Assembly: GCA_025355255.1 (NCBI GenBank)
Contig: JANYAA010000424.1
Span: 1-10,578 of the forward strand
Length of the DNA stretch: 10,578 bases
Direction: 5' to 3'
Source: Chloroflexota bacterium
GTDB lineage: Bacteria > Chloroflexota > Limnocylindria > Limnocylindrales > CSP1-4
Positions 1-5,670 of the stretch are shown here, piece by piece. The position numbers and the translations under genes are program-made. The notes under the pieces are model-generated. The model did no database searches, was not told the origin of the DNA, and saw only the letters and a list, made by a program, of their open reading frames with translations. The first letter of the stretch is position 1. Each line of letters starts with the position of its first letter.

Positions 1-120
1 TAGGAGTTCGCGGGCCGCGGCGATCACGTCGGCCCGAGCGCCCAGGAGCGCAGCGGGCAGCGGTCGCGCGAGCGACGAATTTGTGGTGAACAGCGGCGCG
101 TCGTGGATCTCGTCAGTCAT
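1..120 (-). CDS. N-terminal fragment of an unrecognised protein (cut by the window edge)
   Basis: An open frame of 40 codons starts at an ATG (118-120, minus strand) and runs off the left edge without a stop. The peptide begins MTDEIHDAPLFTTNSS and continues into an Ala/Leu/Arg-rich stretch that looks helical. I do not recognise the family. There is no Shine-Dalgarno sequence before the ATG. Instead a TACTCT hexamer (127-132) ends six bases upstream, which fits a leaderless transcript, the same arrangement as the urease gamma/beta gene here. The ORF lies 29 bases beyond the 3' end of the tmRNA gene on the same strand. Without the rest of the gene it remains possible that the frame is not translated, but codon third positions look coding-like. 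Confidence 0.5.
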   Translation of the reverse strand, partial: MTDEIHDAPLFTTNSSLARPLPAALLGARADVIAAARELL

Positions 121-126
121 CCGACG

Positions 127-132
127 AGAGTA
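127..132 (-). promoter_or_regulatory. candidate -10 element of a leaderless gene
   Basis: TACTCT on the minus strand is followed by exactly six bases and then the ATG of the left-edge ORF, so transcription would begin at or next to the start codon. No convincing -35 is visible; that position falls in the tmRNA 3' end. Inferred from spacing only. Confidence 0.3.
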
Positions 133-149
133 GCGCCGAACAGGTGGTT

Positions 150-520
150 TGGTGGAGATGGGGGAGAGTCGAACTCCCCGTCCAGAACCCTTCGCCTGAA
201 TCCACTACGAGCGTGTCCGGTGGTTTTCGTCAACCGGCGGACGCCCATCGGCAGGCTTCCATCCGGTCCATTCGCGTGTCCCTAGATTGGGCTTGGCTCC
301 CGGCTACGTGACCTCACCGGGGTTGCACCTCCGCTAAATGACACTTCCACGGCCCGCAGAGGGTGAGGCCGCTTCCATGCTCACCTTACGGCCTAGGCCG
401 CGAGGGCGAGAGCAGGCTGCTTGTTGGCAGTTACTTCTTTTGCCGCCGGTTTAACGAGGCCTGACGGCACCTCGGCTCGCGTCTTCAGACAACCAGACCC
501 TGTCGAGACCACGCATCCCC
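150..520 (-). ncRNA. ssrA: transfer-messenger RNA (tmRNA)
   Basis: One-piece tmRNA of 371 nt, which rescues stalled ribosomes with SmpB. The 5' end on the minus strand is GGGGATG followed by CGTGGTCTCGACAGGG, matching the conserved tmRNA 5' domain. The 3' end is CATCTCC-A-CCA, so CCA is encoded. The seven-bp acceptor stem pairs fully, with G3-U as the third pair, the alanine identity signal. The T-loop is TTCGACT. A tag reading frame (393-428) sits in the expected middle region, preceded by GTTAAACC and GTAACT. The pseudoknots were not folded by hand. One oddity is that the T-stem counts as six base pairs (GGGGAG/CTCCCC) rather than five. Its partner smpB lies about 8 kb away on the same strand. 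A possible promoter is at 550-578. Confidence 0.93.
393..428 (-). other. tmRNA proteolysis-tag reading frame (ANKQPALALAA, stop TAG)
   Basis: Within ssrA, the resume codon GCC (426-428) starts GCC-AAC-AAG-CAG-CCT-GCT-CTC-GCC-CTC-GCG-GCC-TAG, giving ANKQPALALAA. The -ALAA end is the usual ClpXP/ClpAP degron. The six bases before the resume codon, GTAACT, carry A at -4, as in well-studied tmRNAs. The alanyl-tRNA-like end supplies one more Ala before the encoded tag. Confidence 0.88.
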
Positions 521-546
521 ACAGGCCGAACCAAATGTCCGGGGCA

Positions 547-557
547 GGTATGCTACC
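547..557. promoter_or_regulatory. inverted repeat with overlapping divergent -10-like hexamers
   Basis: GGTA-TGC-TACC is a short perfect inverted repeat. It contains TATGCT (549-554) as a possible -10 for the plus-strand DMFase-like gene and TAGCAT (550-555) as a possible -10 for minus-strand ssrA. It could be a shared promoter core or a small operator; with four-base arms it could also be chance. Confidence 0.2.
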
Positions 558-578
558 AGCGGGACTGGAGGATGACTA
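550..578 (-). promoter_or_regulatory. candidate ssrA promoter (TAGTCA-17-TAGCAT)
   Basis: On the minus strand, TAGTCA (573-578) and TAGCAT (550-555) each match the housekeeping consensus at four of six positions and are separated by 17 bases. A start near 543 would give a precursor with a 5' leader of about 22 nt, to be trimmed to the mature tmRNA end at 520 by RNase P. Motif match only. Confidence 0.35.
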
Positions 579-584
579 GCGAGC

Positions 585-590
585 AGGAGG
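585..590 (+). promoter_or_regulatory. ribosome-binding site deciding a GTG start
   Basis: AGGAGG ends nine bases before GTG at 600, a good distance, which supports this GTG as the start of the DMFase-like gene. The nearby ATG at 572 is in another frame and stops after 11 codons. Confidence 0.7.
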
Positions 591-599
591 CTCGACGCC

Positions 600-2393
600 G
601 TGGCTGACAAGCCAACCCAACGGAACATCCCCCGTGTTGGGCAGACCACCGCGGCGCAGCAACGACCCACCGATGGTCCCCCAGAGTCGAACGGTACGTC
701 GACCAGTGAGACCCCGGTGCTGGTGACACGCCGCAGAGTCCTTGTCGGTGGTGCAGTCCTGCTGGCCGCGGGTGCCGCTGGTGGCGCAGGCGCGATGTAC
801 CTCGCACACCAGGGCGGGCAGGGCATTACGCCGCCAGGCGGCAAGCCTGCTCCCGGCGGATCCGCAGGTCCAGGGGGCACTGGCGGTTCAGGGTTCCCGG
901 CCGCCTCGGGAGACCAAGGTCCCGGGGACACGCCGTCGGACGGGCCTGAGGCAACCGAGGAGCCCATCGAGGTCGCACCCGTCGCTGGATCAGACCGCGT
1001 GGCGCGGGAGAACCGGCTCCACGGGTCCAAGCGCTGGGAACTGCCGCTCACAGGCAAGGGCGATGCGGACGCGTATGCGAGCGACGTCTCCGTTGCTGCG
1101 GGTGACCATTTCCGCATCCACGTCAACTCCCCGGCTGCGACGGCGACGATCACCGCTTACCGGCTTGGCTGGTACGGCGGCGCTGGCGCCCGACCCGTGG
1201 AGCGCTGGAAGAACGTCGCAGTCAGCCCCCAGCCGAGCGAGACTACAGATCCTGTCACGGGCATGGTCCGCGTGAACTGGGCTCCCGCCGTCACCGTGAC
1301 CGTGCCGGACTCGTGGGTCAGCGGTCTGTATATCGCAGTTGTGGAGCCGTCTGGCGGCGCACCGCAGTACTGCTCATTTGTTGTGCGCGAGGCGACGCCG
1401 ACCGCCCCGATCCTTATGCTGTCGGCCGCCACGACCCACAACGCCTACAACCCGTGGGGAGGCAAGTCCCTCTACCCGGGCTCAAGCTCCGGGGCGCCCA
1501 CGGTGCGGGGTGACGCCGGGGCTGTGGTTGTGAGCTTTGATCGACCGGAGTCGCAATACCGTGGGGCGGGGCTTGTCCTGCGCTGGGAGTACCCGTTCGT
1601 GCGGTGGATGGAATCGCGGGGCTATGACGTCGCGTACGCGGCAGATCTGGACTTGGACCGCCACCCCGAGATCATCAAGGGTCGCAAGTTGATCCTGCTG
1701 GTGGGACACCCCGAGTACTGGAGCATCCCGATGCGGGCGATGCTGGAGGCGGCGATCGCTGCCGGCACCAACGTGGCGTCATTTGCGGGCAATGAGATCT
1801 ACTGGCGTGTGCGGTTTGAGGATCACCCCGGCGGCGTCTACCGGTCTGTCACGTGCTACCGGCGTGCGGACCTTGATCCGCTTGCCGCCTCGGATCCCGA
1901 GCACGCCACGGTGGAGTGGCGCAACCCGCCTTCTGCCAAGCCAGAATCGCTGGTGCTCGGCCAGATGTACGGCCACATTGTGCTCAAGCCCGGCGACTTC
2001 GTGTGCTCCGCACCCGACCACTGGCTGTTCGCCGGCACCGGTATGGCTGCCGGGGACTCCATCCCGCGGCTTGTCGGCCAGGAGTACGACGCCTTCTGGC
2101 GGGAGTTCGCACCCCCGGGAACGCAGGTCCTGTCTACATCGAAGGTGGACTCCAACCTGACCCGGACCTACGGCGTCTACGGCCCGTTCCCTTCAAACGA
2201 CCCGAGCGCGGTGACCGCAAACGCAACGATCTATACAGCCCCGTCTGGGGCGACGGTGTTCGCCGCGGGCACCATCGCGTGGAGTTGGGGTCTCGACGAC
2301 TGGGGCAATCACGAGTACAAGGGCTACAAGACGCCCACCGACGCGCGCGTCGGGACCATGACCGCCAACGTGCTCAATCGCCTCGGCAAGTAG
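600..2393 (+). CDS. exported N,N-dimethylformamidase large-subunit-like protein
   Basis: Protein of 597 residues. A hydrophilic N-tail leads to a twin-arginine-type signal (TRRRVLVGG at 43-51, then a hydrophobic Ala/Gly/Leu run to about 68), and then a Gly/Pro-rich linker (about 71-130). A beta-rich domain (about 155-265) carries the YRLGWYGG motif (187-194). The C-terminal half (about 270-595) has THNAYNPWGG (279-288), SFDRP (312-316), GHPEYWS (369-375) and GNEIYWRV (397-404), typical of the N,N-dimethylformamidase beta-subunit C-terminal family. Bacterial DMFase uses an iron held by two Tyr and one Glu. Y283, Y373 and E399 sit in the most conserved motifs and are candidates, by inference only. 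No small subunit is adjacent, and the family name does not prove dimethylformamide as substrate. Location is probably outside the membrane, Tat-exported or membrane-anchored. The start is GTG with AGGAGG nine bases upstream. Confidence 0.85.
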   Translation: MADKPTQRNIPRVGQTTAAQQRPTDGPPESNGTSTSETPVLVTRRRVLVGGAVLLAAGAAGGAGAMYLAHQGGQGITPPGGKPAPGGSAGPGGTGGSGFPAASGDQGPGDTPSDGPEATEEPIEVAPVAGSDRVARENRLHGSKRWELPLTGKGDADAYASDVSVAAGDHFRIHVNSPAATATITAYRLGWYGGAGARPVERWKNVAVSPQPSETTDPVTGMVRVNWAPAVTVTVPDSWVSGLYIAVVEPSGGAPQYCSFVVREATPTAPILMLSAATTHNAYNPWGGKSLYPGSSSGAPTVRGDAGAVVVSFDRPESQYRGAGLVLRWEYPFVRWMESRGYDVAYAADLDLDRHPEIIKGRKLILLVGHPEYWSIPMRAMLEAAIAAGTNVASFAGNEIYWRVRFEDHPGGVYRSVTCYRRADLDPLAASDPEHATVEWRNPPSAKPESLVLGQMYGHIVLKPGDFVCSAPDHWLFAGTGMAAGDSIPRLVGQEYDAFWREFAPPGTQVLSTSKVDSNLTRTYGVYGPFPSNDPSAVTANATIYTAPSGATVFAAGTIAWSWGLDDWGNHEYKGYKTPTDARVGTMTANVLNRLGK

Positions 2394-2400
2394 TCCGAAT

Positions 2401-2417
2401 GTAGCGGGCCGCGCTAC
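2401..2417. terminator. possible bidirectional hairpin between convergent genes
   Basis: GTAGCG-GGCCG-CGCTAC forms a six-bp stem with a five-base loop, seven bases after the DMFase-like stop. It overlaps the stop codon (2414-2416) of the oppositely oriented acyltransferase gene. There is no T-run on either side, so intrinsic termination is uncertain. Confidence 0.3.
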
Positions 2418-4684
2418 CAGATCAGGGTCGTGGTTGGCTGCGCGATGGCGCGCAGCACCGCCAACTCCATCTTCTTCCAGAGCGCGCCGGCGAAGGTGGC
2501 TGTGAGATGGCCCTGGTCGCGGAACACGAGCAGGTTGCCCAGAACAGGGGGACACGGGCTGGTTGGGCAGACCCAGCGCTCGGGATCGATGAAGTCGGCA
2601 CCAACAGAGGCCGCGGTTGTGATCTCGGTGTTGAGCCATGGGTAGTTGATTGCCTGCTCAATAGGCGTTGCGCAAGCCAGAATGCTCTTCATGTGTGCCG
2701 AGATGCAGGCCGCCGGAACCACCCTGGCCAATGGCAGGTCCGCCAGGTAGATCACGTGGCCAGTGGCGGGCTCCAACTGCTTGAGCGTCCGCTTCATCCC
2801 CTGGATCCACATGCGGGTACGGAAGTCGCCCGTCGCCACCTGTCCGCTGTCGTCCACCGTCGCGAACCCCCGCGTGCCGGCGACGACGATGATGTCGGGG
2901 TGCATCCGGACAAGCTCCGCTATCGCCTGCTTGCGCCAGATGGGGCAGTTGGGCATGACGCGGTTCCACGCGCTGTTCCACGCGGGGATGTCCGCTGGCG
3001 TGCAGGCGGACATCGTGAGGCTCAGCAGCCGCCAACCCTTGTCCTGTGCCAGACGGCTGAAGGCGGGGAACCACGAAAGGGCATGACTGTCGCCGAACAG
3101 CGCGATCGTCGTCTTCGACGACAGATTGCCGTACAGGCAGGAGGACGTTGACGGCGGCTGGTCCATCTGGTTGTGGCAGTGGTCGAAATACGTCAGCGGC
3201 ATGTCGCCGTCGGCCCCTCCAAGTGACGGGTTGAGCCCTGCCGGCACGGCGCTGTCCGTGGCGGGCTGGCGGGTTGGCTCCGTCACAACTAGCGGGGCGG
3301 GCGCAGCGGTTGGCGTGACCGTTGCGGCTGGCGATCCTGACGCGGCCGCGGATCCTGCCGCGGTGGCGGAGGGCCCCGGCGTATCGGATGGCGAGGGGTT
3401 GAGGCCAGAACCGGACGGATCATCGCTCTCGAGCGTGCCAAGCAGCTTGTCGAGGTTCTGCGCGTCATCGGTGGGCGCTGCTGAGCCCGTCGCGGCAGTC
3501 GGCCCGCCGTCGAGGCCCTGCTGAATGCCGGCACCGACCGCCGTTGAGGTAAGGGCGATCGCGATGGCAACCGCGGCGGCCGCAGCAAGGTTGAAGCGCG
3601 GCCGCGTGCCGACGAAGCGGCCGTGACGCAGCGGGTCCTCCACCAGGACAGTCGTCGCGGCGGCGAGCGGGATCGTGGCTAGGGCGAGGCCCAGCCGCAC
3701 GCCGTCCGGAAGCGCACCGCTGGTTGCAAGCGCCGGGATGATGAGCATCGGCCAGTGCCACAGGTAGATCGAGTAGGAGATCCGGCCGAGGTACCGCGGC
3801 AGGCGCGTGGCGAGGAGCCTGCTCGGGCCCCAGCCGGTCTCCTGCGCACCAGCCGTGATGACGAGTGCCGCGCCAGTTGTGGGCAGGAGCGCTGAGGCCC
3901 CCGGGAAGGCTGAGGACGAGTCAAGCCCAAACGCCGCGTAGCCGATGAGCAGCAGGCCAACCCAGCCCGCCGCAGAAGCCACGGCGCGGGCAACGCGCGC
4001 CAGTCGCCAGTCGGCCACCGCGAGAATGCCGCCAAGCGCCAACTCCCAGGCCCGGCTGGGCAGCGAAAAGAACGCCCACGGCTGGGACACGCCACCAAGC
4101 CAGATCGCAAAGCCAAATGAAGCAACGGCGATTGCCACGACGGCGACGCCGACGCGCCGGATTGGCGCGACCGCCCCGGCGGTCACGAGGAGGACCACCA
4201 TGGGCCAGACCAGGTAGAACTGCTCCTCCACGCCCAGCGACCAGAAGTGGAGGATGGGCGATTGGGCCGAGCCAGCCGCGAAGTAGTCGGTTGCGCCGGC
4301 CGCGAAGCCGATATTCGAGATGTACAGCGCGGCCATGGACACGTCGTGGCCGATCGCAGGAACAAGGAGGGGCGGAGCCACAATGACCGCCGCGACCATC
4401 GTCACCGCTAGAACGACGGCAGACGCCGGGAGCAGGCGACGGACACGCCGGGCGTAGAACGTCCTGAGCGAAATAGTGCCGGTGGACGTCCGCTCGCGAA
4501 GGAGCAGGCCGGTGATCAGGAAGCCGGAAATGACGAAGAAGACGTCGACGCCGACGAAGCCGCCATTGGCCCCAAGCAACTGCGCATGGAAAAGCAGCAC
4601 AAGCACGACTGCGACGGCGCGGAGACCTTCGATGTCGCCGCGACGCTGACGGGGCTTGGCTCTTCGTGCAGGAAACTCGTCCAA
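2414..4684 (-). CDS. OafA/YrhL-type membrane O-acyltransferase with C-terminal SGNH domain
   Basis: 756 residues from the TTG start chosen here. The N-terminal half is an acyltransferase-3 membrane domain: GDIEGLRAVAVVLVLLFHA at its start, VGVDVFFVISGFLIT, SLGVEEQFYLVWP and ISYSIYLWHWPM, with about ten hydrophobic segments. A Pro/Ser/Thr/Ala-rich linker follows. The C-terminal SGNH hydrolase-like domain has GDSH at about 531-534 and DQGHLT near 723, the expected catalytic Ser and Asp-x-x-His. Such proteins move acyl groups across the membrane onto surface polysaccharide, peptidoglycan or lipids; the acceptor here is unknown. The frame is open back to an ATG at 4828, but those 48 residues are Arg-rich and unlike the family. 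TTG at 4682-4684 has GAGGAA nine bases upstream, and a -10-like TACGAT (4792-4797) lies downstream of the ATG, so I prefer TTG. Confidence 0.9.
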   Translation of the reverse strand: MDEFPARRAKPRQRRGDIEGLRAVAVVLVLLFHAQLLGANGGFVGVDVFFVISGFLITGLLLRERTSTGTISLRTFYARRVRRLLPASAVVLAVTMVAAVIVAPPLLVPAIGHDVSMAALYISNIGFAAGATDYFAAGSAQSPILHFWSLGVEEQFYLVWPMVVLLVTAGAVAPIRRVGVAVVAIAVASFGFAIWLGGVSQPWAFFSLPSRAWELALGGILAVADWRLARVARAVASAAGWVGLLLIGYAAFGLDSSSAFPGASALLPTTGAALVITAGAQETGWGPSRLLATRLPRYLGRISYSIYLWHWPMLIIPALATSGALPDGVRLGLALATIPLAAATTVLVEDPLRHGRFVGTRPRFNLAAAAAVAIAIALTSTAVGAGIQQGLDGGPTAATGSAAPTDDAQNLDKLLGTLESDDPSGSGLNPSPSDTPGPSATAAGSAAASGSPAATVTPTAAPAPLVVTEPTRQPATDSAVPAGLNPSLGGADGDMPLTYFDHCHNQMDQPPSTSSCLYGNLSSKTTIALFGDSHALSWFPAFSRLAQDKGWRLLSLTMSACTPADIPAWNSAWNRVMPNCPIWRKQAIAELVRMHPDIIVVAGTRGFATVDDSGQVATGDFRTRMWIQGMKRTLKQLEPATGHVIYLADLPLARVVPAACISAHMKSILACATPIEQAINYPWLNTEITTAASVGADFIDPERWVCPTSPCPPVLGNLLVFRDQGHLTATFAGALWKKMELAVLRAIAQPTTTLIW

Positions 4685-4693
4685 CAGCGACAA

Positions 4694-4699
4694 TTCCTC
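4694..4699 (-). promoter_or_regulatory. ribosome-binding site favouring the TTG start of the acyltransferase
   Basis: GAGGAA on the minus strand lies nine bases before TTG (4682-4684). The upstream ATG at 4828 has no comparable site. Confidence 0.45.
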
Positions 4700-4791
4700 G
4701 ATGCCACGCGGCGCAGCCGTTGCGTCACGCGTGTCTGCGCGTCTTGCGGACCGCAGCCTGAGGCAGATTCGGCAATCTCTTGGGCTCGGGG

Positions 4792-4797
4792 ATCGTA
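4792..4797 (-). promoter_or_regulatory. candidate -10 element of the acyltransferase gene
   Basis: TACGAT followed by CCCC on the minus strand. The same ten bases (TACGATCCCC) stand before the urease gamma/beta gene on the plus strand at 5053. Transcription from here would start near 4785, giving a leader of about 100 nt to the TTG start. No good -35 at normal spacing was found. Confidence 0.25.
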
Positions 4798-4875
4798 CCG
4801 CGGACGCGCGATGCAAGCGTCGAGGCATCCCGCCCGCGCGAGGCGCCAGTCTGCTGAGCGTCGCTGATCAAGGGG

Positions 4876-4904
4876 TTCACCCGGCCCCAAGCGCGTTGTA
4901 GGAT
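4876..4904 (+). promoter_or_regulatory. candidate promoter TTCACC-17-TAGGAT
   Basis: TTCACC (4876-4881) and TAGGAT (4899-4904) are separated by 17 bases and each matches the housekeeping consensus at four or more of six positions. A start near 4911-4912 would place the ATG of the small ORF (4913) almost at the transcript end. AGGA inside the -10 could otherwise act as a ribosome-binding site nine bases from that ATG. Confidence 0.35.
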
Positions 4905-4912
4905 CGCTGCTG

Positions 4913-5014
4913 ATGCCGCGTCCGATGATCTCTACGGCGCTGGCCGCCTTCTCGCGGCTGATGGTCGCGGGCGCGCTCGTGGCGCTCCTTGCGGCGGTGT
5001 TTCGCCGGCGCTGA
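4913..5014 (+). CDS. possible 33-residue single-pass membrane microprotein
   Basis: ATG-to-TGA ORF of 33 codons. The peptide starts MPRPMISTALAAFSRL, continues with an unbroken hydrophobic run (about residues 16-30, rich in Val, Ala, Leu and Gly) and ends FRRR. A hydrophobic helix followed by positive charges fits a small membrane protein with an inside C-terminus. It has promoter-like elements at the right distance and ends 50 bases before the urease gamma/beta start, so it could share that transcript. I recognise no family. In GC-rich DNA an Ala/Leu-rich ORF of this size can arise by chance. Confidence 0.3.
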   Translation: MPRPMISTALAAFSRLMVAGALVALLAAVFRRR

Positions 5015-5052
5015 CCTGTGCGGTTGCCTCGCCGCCAGCGCCACTCGCCCGC

Positions 5053-5058
5053 TACGAT
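5053..5058 (+). promoter_or_regulatory. candidate -10 element of a leaderless urease-like operon
   Basis: TACGAT ends six bases before the ATG at 5065, and no Shine-Dalgarno sequence is present, consistent with transcription starting at the ATG itself. The -35 region at 17-18 bases upstream is not recognisable. Confidence 0.4.
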
Positions 5059-5064
5059 CCCCGG

Positions 5065-5670
5065 ATGCACCTGATCCCCTGGGAAGAAGAACGCATCCAG
5101 TTGTTCGCCGCGGCCGAGCTGGCCAGACGCCATCGGGCGGCGGGTCTGCTGCTGAACCACCCCGAGGCCGTTGCGCTTATCTGCGACGCCATGCTGGAGG
5201 CGGCGCGTGCCGGCGCGTCCTACGAGGCCGTGGAGGCTGCCGGGCTTGCTGAGGTGGAGCCCTCCGAGGTGATCCCCGGCGTCCGCGAACTGCTCACCGA
5301 GGTGCGTCTGGAGGTGCTGGTGGGCGACGGCGCCCGCCTGATCGTGCTGCTTGACCCGCTGGGCCGCGGCGAACTGCCAGACAGGTTTGGCCCGGGGGCC
5401 CTCGTGCTCGGCGATCTGGAGGACCGCGAGGTCAACGCTGGCCGCGAGGCCATCGATCTGGCGGTCACGTCGCAGTCGCGGCGGCGGATTCGCGTCTCCT
5501 CGCACTACCCGTTCCACCGGACCAACCAGCGGCTCGAGTTTGACCGGGCGGCCGCCGACGGCTTCCGACTGGACGTCCCGTCCGGTGCCTACATCGGCTG
5601 GGAGCCCGGCGAGACGAAGATCGTGCGGCTGGTGCGGGTGGCTGGCTCCAGCGGGAAGGCAGCCCGATGA
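5065..5670 (+). CDS. ureAB: urease gamma/beta fusion subunit (UreAB-like)
   Basis: 201 residues. Residues 1-100 match urease gamma, with LNHPEAVALICDAMLEAARAG (30-50) in place of the usual LNYPEaVALI motif. Residues about 105-195 match urease beta, with SSHYPFHRTNQRLEFDRAAA and FRLDVPSG-EPGETK. Gamma and beta are separate in most bacteria and fused in some lineages. The beta part ends soon after LVRVAG and lacks the C-terminal GFRGxVxG-type tail of canonical UreB; canonical SHYHF reads SHYPF. The stop overlaps the alpha-subunit start by four bases (ATGA), so the two are translationally coupled and probably form one complex. No ribosome-binding site precedes the ATG. Family placement is firm; urease activity is less so, given the divergence of the alpha subunit. 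Confidence 0.88.
   Translation: MHLIPWEEERIQLFAAAELARRHRAAGLLLNHPEAVALICDAMLEAARAGASYEAVEAAGLAEVEPSEVIPGVRELLTEVRLEVLVGDGARLIVLLDPLGRGELPDRFGPGALVLGDLEDREVNAGREAIDLAVTSQSRRRIRVSSHYPFHRTNQRLEFDRAAADGFRLDVPSGAYIGWEPGETKIVRLVRVAGSSGKAAR

Larger units (their letters stand above)
4685..5064. other. 380-bp divergent spacer between acyltransferase and urease-like operon
   Basis: The left part (4685-4828) is open in the acyltransferase frame but encodes Arg-rich residues with no family resemblance, so it is more likely leader. The middle holds a promoter-like pair at 4876-4904 and a 33-codon ORF at 4913-5014. The right end holds the -10-like hexamer of the urease gamma/beta gene. No tRNA, repeat array or mobile-element end was seen. 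Confidence 0.5.

Noticed and set aside
121..190. tmRNA 3' end as an integration (att) site of a mobile element
   Set aside because: Such sites are common in general, but no integrase gene or second copy of the tmRNA 3' end was seen, and the 3' side runs straight into another ORF.
572..607. 11-codon ORF (MTSEQEARRRG) overlapping the DMFase-like start
   Set aside because: Its only GGAGG touches the ATG with almost no spacing, and AGGAGG at 585 fits the GTG at 600 better. A leader peptide is possible but unsupported.
485..1153. 222-codon minus-strand ORF overlapping the tmRNA 5' end and the DMFase-like gene
   Set aside because: It is Pro/Ser/Ala-rich, antisense to the signal and linker region of the recognised gene, and enters the tmRNA gene.
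3250..3480. Low-complexity Ala/Pro/Ser/Thr-coding stretch that could be taken for a repeat array
   Set aside because: No regular period was seen; it encodes the linker between the membrane and SGNH domains of the acyltransferase.
4516..5517. 333-codon minus-strand ORF spanning the acyltransferase start and the urease gamma/beta gene
   Set aside because: It is out of frame with the acyltransferase and antisense to a recognised urease subunit; no motifs or ribosome-binding site.
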